Notes: generated from the sequence alone by a model not told the origin. Shown: positions 29,464-37,696, numbered from the stretch's first letter. The stretch: 64,000 bases of DNA from a candidate division KSB1 bacterium (GCA_016214895.1 JACRMR010000023.1:25851-89850), one strand, 5' to 3'. Made by a program: numbers and translations.

Positions 29464-29647
29464 AGACCTCCTTGGTCCGATTCGCCTCGAGGGCGCGCTC
29501 CATGCATCGCATTGTGATCCGTGGAGATTTCGTGATCTGGCGAGGGTCGCGGCGGGGAGGTTAGAGTGGAAAAATCGGCGGCAATCGCTTATATTGCGGG
29601 CATTAGCAGGCAATTAACCACCGGCTCTGCCGGACGAGGAAACAGAT

Positions 29648-30289
29648 ATGTCATGTGATTGTTGCGACGGCGACGACGACGGGATGGTCGTCGAAGTCGG
29701 GGAGGTGGTGCCCGATTTTGCGCTCAAGACGTATGAGCCTTCCACGGGTGATTGGGGCGAATTCTCGCTGGCGCGTACGCGCGAGGCGAAAAAGTGGTCG
29801 CTTCTCTTCTTCTATCCCGCCGACTATACATTTGTATGAACGACCGAGTTTGCGGCTCTGGCAGAGCTGCATGAGCGGTTTGCGCGACTGGGCGCGGAAC
29901 TGGTGACGGTCTCGACGGACAGCCATTTCGTTCACTTGGCGTGGCAACGGGAAGAACCCGGACTGGCCAAGGTGAGGTTTTCGATGGGCGCGGACCGCAG
30001 CGGCGAGATTTCGCGGCTGTTTGGCGTGTGGGAGGCGGTGAGCGGCGAGGCCTATCGCGGCACGTTCATTATCGACCCTGATGGCGTTTTGCGCTCCATG
30101 GAGATCAACGCGAACAGCGTGGGCCGGAACATCGACGAGCTGATGCGCAAATTCAAGGCATTTCTGCACGTAACAAAACATCCGAAGACGGATTGCCCGT
30201 CGAAGTGGAAAGATGACGGCGATCCGACGCTGCAGGCAAGCCCGAAGCTGGTCGGGCGCGTCTATTCGAAGGGCGGCGATCTGGCCTGA
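29648..30289 (+). CDS. Selenocysteine-containing peroxiredoxin (AhpC type)
   Basis: Thiol/selenol peroxidase that reduces peroxides. Read through one in-frame TGA (29837-29839), the frame gives 213 residues, a normal AhpC/Prx length. The N-half has PDFALKTYEP and FFYPADYTFV, then TGA at residue 64, then TTEFAALAELH: the family motif is PxDxTFVCPTE, so TGA falls exactly on the peroxidatic Cys. Sequence conservation continues after it without frameshift (AWQREEPGLAKVRF, RGTFIIDPDGVLRSMEIN, SVGRNIDEL). Cys183 (KTDCPSKW) is placed as the resolving Cys of 2-Cys enzymes. The N-terminus carries an extra CDCC motif. A SECIS-like hairpin follows the TGA. The alternative is a nonsense pseudogene, unlikely because the rest of the frame is intact. 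A selenium-free annotation would split it in two. Confidence 0.88.
29852..29870 (+). promoter_or_regulatory. Bacterial SECIS-like hairpin
   Basis: GCGGCTCT and AGAGCTGC form an 8-bp stem (one G-U pair) with loop GGC. The loop begins 20 nt after the TGA at 29837-29839, within the coding region. Known bacterial SECIS elements have a small apical loop with G at position 1 or 2, about 16-37 nt after UGA; this fits. It would recruit SelB with Sec-tRNA. No selABC or selD gene is present in the window. Confidence 0.75.
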
Positions 30290-30320
30290 TCGCGGTCTTC
30301 GACAACGGGCAGGTAGAGCA

Positions 30321-30350
30321 AGCGCCCCGACTCATCTGAGTCGGGGCGCT
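30321..30350. terminator. Bidirectional terminator
   Basis: AGCGCCCCGACTCA and its exact complement form a 14-bp inverted repeat with a 2-nt centre, between the convergent peroxiredoxin and glutamate dehydrogenase genes. Confidence 0.8.
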
Positions 30351-30393
30351 CTTGTCCTTAGTCCGCGCGGCCTTTCGGTCGCGTGAATCGCGA

Positions 30394-31758
30394 CTACACG
30401 AGACCCTGCTCCATCATCGCGTTGGAGACTTTCAGGAATCCGGCGATGTTGGCGCCGTCCACGTAGTTGCCTTTCCGACCGTACGCCTCGGCGGCGTCCT
30501 TGCAGGACTTATGAATGTTCTTCATGATGTTGTGCAAGCGCTCGTCCACCTCTTCGCGCGGCCAGGCCAGCCGCATGCTGTTCTGGCTCATCTCGAGGCC
30601 GGAGGTGGCGACACCGCCCGCATTGGCGGCCTTGCCGGGTCCGTAGAGAATATGCGCATCGAGGAAGACTTCCACACCATCCGGCGACGTCGGCATATTC
30701 GCGCCTTCAGACACGACACTGACTCCGTTCTTGACCAGATGCGCGGCATCCGCGCCGTTGATCTCATTCTGCGTGGCGCTCGGGAACGCACATTGCGCCT
30801 TGATCTCCCACAACGGATTGGAGCCATTCTTGGCGCCGTTGATCGGAGTGAAGGTCGCGCTCTTGTACTTGTCCGCGTACTCCTTGATCCGACCGCGGCG
30901 AGTGTTCTTGAGTTCCATGACAAACGCCAGCTTGTCGGCGCTGATCCCTTCCGGATCGTACACAAACCCATCGGAGTCCGACAGGGTCACGGGTTTCGCG
31001 CCCAGCTGATTGAGTTTCTCGACCGTGTACTGCGCAACATTGCCGCTGCCCGAGACCAAACACGTCTTCCCCTTCAGCGAGTCGTTCTTGGTCCCCAGCA
31101 TTTCGGCCGCGAAATAGACCGCACCGTAGCCGGTGGCTTCGGGCCGGATCAGCGACCCGCCCCAGGCCAGGCCTTTGCCGGTGAACACGCCCGTGAATTC
31201 GTTCCGCAGACGCTTGTACATGCCGAACAGATAACCGATCTCACGACCGCCGACGCCGATGTCACCGGCCGGCACGTCGGTATTCGCGCCGATGTGACGG
31301 AACAGCTCGCACATGAAGCTCTGGCAGAAGCGCATGACTTCCGTGTCGCTCTTGCCCTTGGGATCGAAATCGGAGCCGCCCTTGCCGCCGCCCATGGGCA
31401 GAGTGGTCAGGCTGTTTTTCAAGACCTGCTCGAAGGCCAGGAACTTGAGGATGCCCAGGTTGACCGTCGGGTGGAAGCGCAGGCCGCCCTTGTACGGTCC
31501 GAGCACGCTGTTCATCTCAATGCGGTAACCGCGATTGACATGCACATTGCCCTTGTCATCTTCCCACGGAACCCGAAACATGATCACGCGTTCCGGTTCG
31601 ACCATCCGCTCCAGGATTCTCGCCTTGCGGAATTCGGGGAATTTGTGGTAAACTGTCTCCAGCGATTCAACGACTTCCTGCACGGCTTGCAGAAACTCAG
31701 GCTCGCACGGATTCTTGGCTTTGACCTCCGCCATGAAGGAGGTCACGAAATCAGACAT
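30394..31758 (-). CDS. gdhA: Glutamate dehydrogenase, NADP-type
   Basis: A 454-residue hexameric-type enzyme converting 2-oxoglutarate and ammonia to glutamate. Signature PMGGGKGGSDFDPKG contains the catalytic lysine region; GPYKGGLRFHP binds substrate; SGSGNVAQYTVEKL is the dinucleotide-binding loop. Length and motifs match the GdhA (NADP-dependent, ~450 aa) branch. ATG at 31758 is chosen for GGAG 6 nt upstream; the longer frame would need a TTG. Monocistronic by context. Cofactor preference is inferred. Confidence 0.95.
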   Translation of the reverse strand: MSDFVTSFMAEVKAKNPCEPEFLQAVQEVVESLETVYHKFPEFRKARILERMVEPERVIMFRVPWEDDKGNVHVNRGYRIEMNSVLGPYKGGLRFHPTVNLGILKFLAFEQVLKNSLTTLPMGGGKGGSDFDPKGKSDTEVMRFCQSFMCELFRHIGANTDVPAGDIGVGGREIGYLFGMYKRLRNEFTGVFTGKGLAWGGSLIRPEATGYGAVYFAAEMLGTKNDSLKGKTCLVSGSGNVAQYTVEKLNQLGAKPVTLSDSDGFVYDPEGISADKLAFVMELKNTRRGRIKEYADKYKSATFTPINGAKNGSNPLWEIKAQCAFPSATQNEINGADAAHLVKNGVSVVSEGANMPTSPDGVEVFLDAHILYGPGKAANAGGVATSGLEMSQNSMRLAWPREEVDERLHNIMKNIHKSCKDAAEAYGRKGNYVDGANIAGFLKVSNAMMEQGLV

Positions 31759-31893
31759 GAATTGCTCCTTTACCAACAGGGTTACTCGTTGGAGATTGAC
31801 TGAAGGGCGGGCAAGTGTCGGCGATAGGCACTGTGTCGGCCCGTGGTGTTAGTGATTCGACAAAAACGCGGAACAGTGTGGACCGCCCCTCGC

Positions 31894-32160
31894 CTATCCT
31901 ACAAATTGATACTCTTCGCAATTCCACACGCCGTCGTCCGGTTTCTGCAGCGTGCACTTGTTGACGAACTCGCAGAGGTTGCACAGGCCGACGAATTCGG
32001 TGGGATGCGGTTTGGCGACTTTCGGCTTGACATGATGATGCGCAAGTTCCTTGCTCACGAATTGCTCGCATTGCAGCACGGCGCTGCCGTGATGCATCGA
32101 ACAGGTGGGCCCAATCGCGCAGGACATACAAATTCCGTGAGCGGCTAATCGATACGGCAT
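31894..32160 (-). CDS. Small Cys-rich protein, possible metal-binding
   Basis: An 88-residue protein with CMSCAIGPTC, a single mid-length Cys (LQCEQF), and a C-terminal block GLCNLCEFVNKC ending GVWNCEEY. The last block, a Cys cluster then VWxCEEY, recurs in small uncharacterised proteins of anaerobes. ATG at 32160 follows GGGAG; a longer frame from GTG at 32229 has no ribosome site. It lies 136 nt upstream of gdhA in the same direction. The cysteines suggest metal or Fe-S binding; function unknown. Confidence 0.7.
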   Translation of the reverse strand: MPYRLAAHGICMSCAIGPTCSMHHGSAVLQCEQFVSKELAHHHVKPKVAKPHPTEFVGLCNLCEFVNKCTLQKPDDGVWNCEEYQFVG

Positions 32161-32229
32161 GGTCCAGTCTCCCGGATGTGGCTCGCCGCCCGTGGCAACA
32201 TCGGCGGCGCAAGTTCGGACGATCTTCAC

Positions 32230-32739
32230 CTTAACATGCTATCATAGCAATTAAGCAATAGCGGCGTAATTGTCAAGTGAATTTTTGCACAAAGTCGGTG
32301 CGATCAATGACAATTGGCCAGTTTCGGGTACGGTGACGCTTAGCCTCCGTATTAGCCTGACCCACCTCGCATTCGGCGCCGGCTCGTTGCGCAGGGCAAA
32401 TTCCGCCGAGCGGGGACCGTTCCCCGCCGGTATGAACAAGCTTCGCGCCACGACTTTCGCCAAGTAACAACAACCGCGCACAGCGGAAGGCTCAAGAAAT
32501 TGAACGTAATGGCAACGACCGAGCGTGCGGAAATTCTAAGGGATTGGGGTTCCGACCTTGTGAGTTCGTGCGCAACGGCACGAGGTGGGTCATGAAACGA
32601 GAAGAGAGGCTTTGCGGGCCTCTCTGCGGATCCTAATCAATGTCACCCCGCCGAGTGAAGCTCGGCAAGCAGCACGTGCCACTCTACAAATCCCTTGACG
32701 CGCCTACCAAGGTCGGCAGTGCGGGGAGGCATCGAGTGC
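32230..32739. other. 510-nt intergenic region with hairpins
   Basis: No convincing gene. It has a palindrome CGGGGACCGTTCCCCG (32411-32426) of a family also seen near 37828 and 38524, and an 8-bp hairpin at 32603-32625 (AGAGAGGC/GCCTCTCT) that may stop transcription. Short frames are not supported. Confidence 0.5.
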
Positions 32740-32979
32740 CTAAAGTTCCTTCGCGATGTCGGCTGCGTCAAGCCTCAAATGCGCCGCCGCTGTTGTGAGG
32801 ATCGATAGCAGCGTCCCCGCCTTGATTTCCCGGTGATTCGGCACAACGACTTCACACTCAGGTGGCCCGGGATGTTTCAACACAACGTGGCTCCCGGATT
32901 GCCTGATTTCCACGGAACCATGTTATTTCAGAACCCGGATCAGATCGTTTGGCCGGACATCACGAGGTAGCCTGACCAT
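32740..32979 (-). pseudogene. hicA: Broken hicA toxin, internal stop
   Basis: Reading the minus strand from ATG 32979 gives MVRLPRDVRPNDLIRVLK, then TAA at 32923-32925, then HGSVEIRQSGSHVVLKHPG and a normal HicA end (VVVPNH..IKAGTLLSIL). HicA is a small double-stranded-RNA-binding-fold ribonuclease; RQSGSH carries its catalytic His. Codon 19 of 80 is a stop, so no full-length toxin is made. It starts 3 nt after the intact HicB gene. A sequencing error at one base could fake the stop. Confidence 0.7.
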
Positions 32980-32982
32980 GAT

Positions 32983-33225
32983 CTACGCCGCCACCGGATT
33001 CACCGCGATCGTCTCTTCGCGCGTCGTCATGTGCAGGAGTCGAATCACCTTGGGCTTTGACGACTTGTCCTCATAGTAGAGATTCACCGCGTCGCGCACC
33101 ATCACCTTGAGGTCCTCCCAACTATCACCCTGCGTAAAAATATTCACGCCGAGCGCACGCGCGTTGTAACCGCCCTCTTCCGCCTCGCGGACTTCGAAGA
33201 TGATCTCAGTTTGGGATTCTGACAT
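32983..33225 (-). CDS. hicB: HicB-like antitoxin
   Basis: An 80-residue protein with the HicB RNase-H-like fold pattern: IIFEVREAEEGGYNARALG (degenerate substrate pocket), then FTQGDSWEDLKVMVRDAV. There is no separate DNA-binding domain. Such proteins bind and block HicA. Start ATG at 33225, with GGAG about 11 nt upstream. Its partner toxin (32740-32979) is disrupted, so this is an antitoxin without a visible active toxin. Confidence 0.75.
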   Translation of the reverse strand: MSESQTEIIFEVREAEEGGYNARALGVNIFTQGDSWEDLKVMVRDAVNLYYEDKSSKPKVIRLLHMTTREETIAVNPVAA

Positions 33226-33271
33226 AGTGACAATACTCCAAATTGAAGAGCGGGCGCGGTGCGGCGCTAAT

Positions 33272-33507
33272 TCACTTCTCGCGGAATCGCTTTTCGAACT
33301 CCTTGCGGGTCATTCCCAGACTGCGCAGCGATGTTCGGACATGCAAATCGGGAACGTCTTTGCAATGCTCTTGATGACAATTGGACGCCCAAGGAGTCGT
33401 CCGGCTTGTCCCAAATCTCGTGGCTACTCTCGGTGCGGACGCGGACAAGGCCAAGCCTTTTCAGAAACGCTTTCCATTTCTTGGTCGGAATTTGCGGAGG
33501 CGAGCTT
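33272..33507 (-). pseudogene. hicA: Broken hicA toxin, two frameshifts
   Basis: The minus strand encodes HicA pieces in three frames: PTKKWKAFLKRLGLVRVRTE with SSHEIWDKPDDSLG (catalytic SSHEIW), then RPIVIKSIAK, then DVPDLHVRTSLRSLGM to a stop at 33272. Each join is explained by one missing base. There is also no good start codon. It follows the HicB-like gene at 33511. Two independent lesions make a sequencing error less likely than for the other copy. Confidence 0.7.
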
Positions 33508-33510
33508 TCC

Positions 33511-33846
33511 TCAAACCGTCGTATAGGAAATGGGAACGCTGGTTCTGGTCAGGCGAACCGATCTTGATCGCACGGCGCGCTTGTTCTTCGCGGACAATTC
33601 AGGCGGTTGGTATTTTGGAGTGGGTTTCTGCTTCAGCGTCCATCCGAGGCCGAGTATGACCTTCTCCAACGTACCCTTGCGTTCCGTCTCCTTGACAAAA
33701 ATCTTCAGCGCCTGCTCGAATGACTTCTTGGCCGCCGCTTCCGCGCGTCCATACGAGGACAGATCCAGCTCAGGGCAGTACGCGACAAAGTAGTCGCCCT
33801 CCTGACTGATCAATACGCGGACATTGATTTTGAATTTCTTTGTCAT
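33511..33846 (-). CDS. hicB: HicB-like antitoxin
   Basis: A 111-residue protein: INVRVLISQEGDYFVAYCPELDLSSYGRAEAAAKKSFEQALKIF is a textbook HicB fold with the CPELD loop. A basic tail follows. ATG at 33846 is the natural start; earlier in-frame codons lie in non-coding context. Partner hicA downstream is frameshifted. Confidence 0.8.
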   Translation of the reverse strand: MTKKFKINVRVLISQEGDYFVAYCPELDLSSYGRAEAAAKKSFEQALKIFVKETERKGTLEKVILGLGWTLKQKPTPKYQPPELSAKNKRAVRSRSVRLTRTSVPISYTTV

Positions 33847-33918
33847 GCGGGATTTGCGAGAATTACGATTCAGCGCGACGTCGAAGAGCGCATATCCGTG
33901 CGGCACGACGGACCACCC

Positions 33919-33940
33919 GGGCGGGTCACGGACCCGCCCC
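33919..33940. repeat. GGGCGGGTC palindrome
   Basis: GGGCGGGTC and GACCCGCCC around ACG, touching the OB-fold gene stop. Related copies lie at 6979 and 37273. Could also serve as a terminator. Confidence 0.6.
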
Positions 33941-34335
33941 TACTCCGGGACGACCTTGTAGCCGTACAGATGCAGGCCTTCGTCGCCGTCGTCCATGAGT
34001 TTGCGAAACTCGACGCGGACCTTCATGCCGATCTTGACCTGATCGAGCGGGCAGTCAGCGAGCTGACAGGTGATGCGGCCGCCGCCGTTGAGTTCGACAA
34101 TGCAAAGCGCGTAGGGACCGATTTTTTCGAATCCCATCGGCGCGACGCGGATGACGGTGTAAGTGAGGATTTCGCCGGTGTACTCGAGCCGGACGGGCTT
34201 GAACTTACGATTGCCGTTGCCCGGTTCGACCTGCCGCGCGGGAAAGAACACCTTGCCGGTCTTGGCCGACTTGTTCGCCTCGCCGCGATAGCGTTCAGGG
34301 ATTTCGCGCCAGTAGCGCGCAGTTGAACGGAACAT
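33940..34335 (-). CDS. DUF35 OB-fold protein, thiolase partner, lacking zinc ribbon
   Basis: A 131-residue protein. In archaea the DUF35 protein bridges acetoacetyl-CoA thiolase and HMG-CoA synthase, passing the intermediate between them. Here the usual N-terminal rubredoxin-like zinc ribbon (two CxxC knuckles) is replaced by NKSAKTGKVFFPARQVEPG: the spacing remains but no Cys is present. The OB-fold follows (EILTYTVIRVAP to FRKLMDDGDEGLHLYGYKVVP). Last gene of the HMG-CoA operon. Structural role in the complex is inferred from homology and gene order. Confidence 0.82.
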   Translation of the reverse strand: MFRSTARYWREIPERYRGEANKSAKTGKVFFPARQVEPGNGNRKFKPVRLEYTGEILTYTVIRVAPMGFEKIGPYALCIVELNGGGRITCQLADCPLDQVKIGMKVRVEFRKLMDDGDEGLHLYGYKVVPE

Positions 34336-34446
34336 ATTTTGTCCTGAGTGTTGACTGCCTGGTTGGGTAAACTTGAAACTTCAAACTTGAAACTCGACCC
34401 GCTTCGGTTCTGAACTCACGTCTCAAGTTTCACGTTTCACGTTTTC

Positions 34447-35625
34447 CTACATTGACTTGAGGATGTGCACAATCGCACTGCCCCCGCTGCCGCCCATGTT
34501 CTGGGTGAGGCCGACCTTGGCCTTCTTGAGCTGACGCTCGCCGGCTTCGCCGCGCAATTGCTGAACGATTTCGATCACCTGCGCAATCCCCGTCGCACCC
34601 ACGGGATGCCCCTTCGATTTGAGACCGCCCGAGGTGTTGATGGGCATCTTGCCGTCGCGCGCCGTGGCACCGGACAGCGCCGCTTCGCCCCCCTTCCCCT
34701 TCGCGAAGAAGCCGAGCGCTTCGGTCGTACAAATCTCCGCGATGGTGAAACAGTCGTGAACTTCGGCCAGCTGAATCTGCTTCACCGGATCGTCGATGTT
34801 CGCCATCTTGTAGGCGTGTTTCGCGGCGATTTCGGTGCTCTTCAAATAGGTCAGATCCTCGCGGTCATGCAGGGCGATGGTATCCGTTGCCGCACCGGTT
34901 CCGATCACCGCCACGATCGGATGATTCTTGAACTTCTTCTTCGCGAGTTCGATCGGCGCCAGAATGCACGCCGCCGCACCGTCGGTAATCGGCGAGCAAT
35001 CATAGAGCCGCAGCGGATCGGCGACCATCGTGGACTTGAACGTGTCTTCCATCGTCAGCTTCATGCGGAACTGCGCGTTGGAGTTCAGAAATCCGTTGGC
35101 GTGATTCTTCACGGTCACGGCGCTGAGCTGCTGCCGGAATTTGTCCGCGGGAATCTTGTACTTCTTGGCGTACGCATTGGCGATCATCGCGTACAGCCCG
35201 GGGAACGTCGCGCCGTTGTAGCCTTCGTATTCCTGATCCGCCGCCGTGGCCAGGGTATAAGTCGCGGCTCCGCCATCGACATCGAGCATCTTCTCGACGC
35301 CGCTGACCATCACGACGTCACTGAGGCCGAGCGCGACCTCCATCCAGCCCGTGCGGAACGCAAGTCCGCCCGAGGCGCAAGCCGACTCGACGCGCGCGGC
35401 GGGAATCGGACACTGACCGAGATAATCGGCGAGCATGCTGGCCAGGTGTTCCTGACCGACGAACAGGCCCGGCGACATCGAACCGACATACAGCGAGTCG
35501 ATCTTGTCGACGCCCGCATCGTCCATCGCTTTCAGCGCGGCATCCACAAAGATCTCGCGCAGGCTCATCTCCCAGAGTTCGCCCCACTTATTGAGGCCGA
35601 CTCCGATGACGGCTACATCTCTCAT
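34447..35625 (-). CDS. Thiolase, archaeal acetoacetyl-CoA type
   Basis: A 392-residue thiolase of the SCP2/archaeal class. Nucleophile Cys83 in [18 protein letters not shown] and [14 protein letters not shown] supply the active-site His and Cys regions. Lacks the long loop of bacterial FadA-type enzymes. Placement between HMG-CoA synthase and the OB-fold protein indicates condensation of two acetyl-CoA to acetoacetyl-CoA for the mevalonate pathway. ATG at 35625. Confidence 0.9.
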   Translation of the reverse strand: MRDVAVIGVGLNKWGELWEMSLREIFVDAALKAMDDAGVDKIDSLYVGSMSPGLFVGQEHLASMLADYLGQCPIPAARVESACASGGLAFRTGWMEVALGLSDVVMVSGVEKMLDVDGGAATYTLATAADQEYEGYNGATFPGLYAMIANAYAKKYKIPADKFRQQLSAVTVKNHANGFLNSNAQFRMKLTMEDTFKSTMVADPLRLYDCSPITDGAAACILAPIELAKKKFKNHPIVAVIGTGAATDTIALHDREDLTYLKSTEIAAKHAYKMANIDDPVKQIQLAEVHDCFTIAEICTTEALGFFAKGKGGEAALSGATARDGKMPINTSGGLKSKGHPVGATGIAQVIEIVQQLRGEAGERQLKKAKVGLTQNMGGSGGSAIVHILKSM

Positions 35626-35687
35626 GCGAAATATCCTATTGGTGGTTATGGCAATTCAAACAAGTACGGCGTTCGCGGACGTCGCGC

Positions 35688-35969
35688 TCAGATCCCGGCT
35701 TCCGCCGTAGTGGGATCGATAATGGACACCACTTCCGAGATCCGGTCCGCGGGGAACCCGGCTTCGCGAGCGTGTTCGCGGATAATCTCTTCGCTGGGCG
35801 CGAGGTACACGCAGTAGAGCTTATCCCCGGTGATATAGCTCTGCACCCACTGGATGCTCGGGCCGAGGATGTTGAGCACGATGCAGGATTTTTGCGCGGC
35901 GTTGCGCTTTACTTCAGCATCCCAGTTTCCTGCGCCTGGAACGTTCCGTTCAATGATGTACTTCGGCAT
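35688..35969 (-). CDS. DUF4242 small protein
   Basis: A 93-residue ferredoxin-like protein of the DUF4242 family (nickel-binding SCO4226 relatives): MPKYIIERNVPGAG at the start and CVYLAPSEEIIREHAREAGFP near the end. ATG at 35969 follows GGGAGG. It sits between HMG-CoA synthase and thiolase on the same strand, a placement I do not know from characterised operons. Function unknown. Confidence 0.8.
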   Translation of the reverse strand: MPKYIIERNVPGAGNWDAEVKRNAAQKSCIVLNILGPSIQWVQSYITGDKLYCVYLAPSEEIIREHAREAGFPADRISEVVSIIDPTTAEAGI

Positions 35970-36088
35970 AATGTCCTCCCTCGAGTTCTGCAATTCCATC
36001 GGTCAATGATAGTGGCCCTGCCGCTGGCTCTCGGCCAAACCTCGGTTTCGGGTTTCGGGTTTCGGCGGTCGGCATTCAGCGCTTCAGA

Positions 36089-37150
36089 TCAGTGTCCCGC
36101 CATGTGAATCTTGCCGCGGAACTTGACGTACGTGCCGTAATCAAGGTACACCTTGTTCTCGTGCAGTTGCGGGTGCGTCTGCGGAGCCAGTTTGGCCTTG
36201 CCCTTGATCTCGTCGGTCACCGTGTAGATGAAACCGTCGGAGCCCGCGCCCGAGCCGTAGCTGACCATGAAGATGCGGTCGCCGGGCTTGGCGATATCGA
36301 GAATGGCGGTGAGGCCGATCGGCGACGCGCCGGAATAGGTGTTGCCCAGCCACGGCGTGAGCCAGCCCGTTTCGTACTGCTTCTTGTTGAAGCCGAGCAT
36401 CTCGGCGGCGCGCGACGGGAACTTGCCGTTCGGCTGATGAAAGACGCAGTACTTGAAGTCTTCCGGCTTCGTCCCGGACTTCTTCAGGAGGTCTTTGGCC
36501 GCGCCCAGCGAATGTTTGAAGTAGGCGGCGTCGCCGGTGAAGCGGCCGCCGTGCGACGGATAGAACGCATGCTCGCGGCGCCAGAAATCCGGCGTGTCGG
36601 TCATGTATGTGTTCGTGAAATCAACCGTCGCGACGACGTTCTTCTTGCCGAACAGAAAGGCCGCGGCTCCGGCGGAGGCGGAATATTCGAGCGCATCGCC
36701 GGGCGCGCCCTGCGATGTATCCGCGCCGATGCCGAGGCCGTAATCGAGGACGCCGGATTTCACATGGGAGTAGGCGATGAACATGCCTTCCGAACCCGCT
36801 TTGCAGGCAAATTCGAGGTCCGCGACGCGGCAATCGGGCGTTGCGCCGAGCGCTTCGGCCACGGTCGTGCCCGTCGGCTTGACGGCGTACGGATGCGATT
36901 CCGAACCGACATAGCAGCAGCCGATCTCTGCCGGATCGATCTTCGCGCGGACGACCGCGCGGCGCGCGGCTTCGACGGACATGGTGATGACATCCTGATC
37001 GGGGCTGGGGACGCTTTTTTCGAACAGCATGAGTCCGCGCTTGTACGATTCGGAGTCAGCGCCCCAGACTTTGGCGATTTCTTCAAGTTTGATGCGGTAG
37101 CGTGGGATGTACGATCCCCAGCCGATGATGCCGATTCCGGCCTTGGCCAT
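36089..37150 (-). CDS. Hydroxymethylglutaryl-CoA synthase, archaeal type
   Basis: A 353-residue enzyme joining acetyl-CoA and acetoacetyl-CoA into HMG-CoA, the first committed mevalonate step. Cys116 in DLEFACKAGSEG is the nucleophile and His238 in FHQPNGKFPSRAAEMLGF the second catalytic residue; GIIGWGSYIPRYRI opens the fold. The compact length and these motifs match the archaeal subgroup (~350 aa) rather than the ~390-aa Gram-positive MvaS. First gene of the minus-strand operon; no HMG-CoA reductase is present in the window. Confidence 0.92.
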   Translation of the reverse strand: MAKAGIGIIGWGSYIPRYRIKLEEIAKVWGADSESYKRGLMLFEKSVPSPDQDVITMSVEAARRAVVRAKIDPAEIGCCYVGSESHPYAVKPTGTTVAEALGATPDCRVADLEFACKAGSEGMFIAYSHVKSGVLDYGLGIGADTSQGAPGDALEYSASAGAAAFLFGKKNVVATVDFTNTYMTDTPDFWRREHAFYPSHGGRFTGDAAYFKHSLGAAKDLLKKSGTKPEDFKYCVFHQPNGKFPSRAAEMLGFNKKQYETGWLTPWLGNTYSGASPIGLTAILDIAKPGDRIFMVSYGSGAGSDGFIYTVTDEIKGKAKLAPQTHPQLHENKVYLDYGTYVKFRGKIHMAGH

Positions 37151-37272
37151 TTATCCTCCGTTGGAACTCAGATGGAAGTAAGGAATTTCAGAGCGGAAAC
37201 GTGCTGTTCAGGGATGAACAGCGAGGTGGTGTAAACAGGAATTTAGGAATTTTGATCGGGAAAGGCAAATCC

Positions 37273-37320
37273 CCGTAGGGGCGGGTCCGTGACCTGCCCT
37301 CGGGTCCGTGACCTGCCCTC
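37273..37320. repeat. Tandem GGGCGGGTC-type repeat
   Basis: Two near-identical units built on GGGTCCGTGACCTGCCCTC lie head to tail, preceded by GTAGGGGCG. Same family as the palindrome at 33919. Confidence 0.6.
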
Positions 37321-37360
37321 TCCGTGCCCCGTCCAGAATCGGAAGCCCGCCTTTCCGATT

Positions 37361-37696
37361 TCATTCCCTGACAAAGTGCGGCATCTCTTCCGGGATTTCG
37401 AGGGCCAGTTCCACGAAGCCCATGTACACGCCGCGCTCGAACCACGGAGTTTGATAGATCAGCTTCTTGACGCCGTTTTTCTCGATCGTGTAGATGTGTT
37501 TGGATTGCGTGCGCAGCATCTTCGCGAGCTGCGAACGCGACGGTTCAGGATGACAGTCGAGTACGTTGGTGCCGATCAGCATCGCGCCGCCGTCATTGGC
37601 GAACGTCTGCTGCGACTTTTCGTTCATTTCGAGAATAATGCCATCGCGATCACACACCGTCGCGGCAATGGGGAGTTCGTGGGTCCAGTGGGGCAT
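37361..37696 (-). CDS. Single PAS-domain protein
   Basis: A 111-residue protein that is essentially one PAS domain: ATVCDRDGIILEMN, LDCHPEPSR, then IYTIEKNGVKKLIYQTPWF and GFVELALEIP. The IEKNGVKKLIYQ segment is typical of a class of stand-alone bacterial PAS proteins. No effector domain. Located upstream of the HMG-CoA operon in the same direction, with a 210-nt gap containing repeats. Confidence 0.8.
   Translation of the reverse strand: MPHWTHELPIAATVCDRDGIILEMNEKSQQTFANDGGAMLIGTNVLDCHPEPSRSQLAKMLRTQSKHIYTIEKNGVKKLIYQTPWFERGVYMGFVELALEIPEEMPHFVRE

Noticed and set aside
29837..29839. TGA as a simple nonsense mutation or sequencing error in the peroxiredoxin
   Set aside because: It is the only lesion, it lies exactly on the catalytic Cys codon, Cys codons TGC/TGT are one base away but a SECIS-like hairpin follows, and the rest of the frame is conserved. 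Not fully excluded without reads.
30352..31803. Long plus-strand frame opposite glutamate dehydrogenase
   Set aside because: Mirror of a well-conserved gene; the translation is His/Arg-rich with no fold pattern.
34336..34446. AAACTTGAAACT-like short repeats between OB-fold and thiolase genes
   Set aside because: Low-complexity, imperfect and short; not a CRISPR array and no regular spacing.
36045..36066. Tandem GGTTTCG units
   Set aside because: Only about three 7-nt units; too short to claim function.
36092..37234. Long plus-strand frame opposite HMG-CoA synthase
   Set aside because: Antisense shadow from GC-rich codon use; no domain features, while the minus frame has all catalytic motifs.
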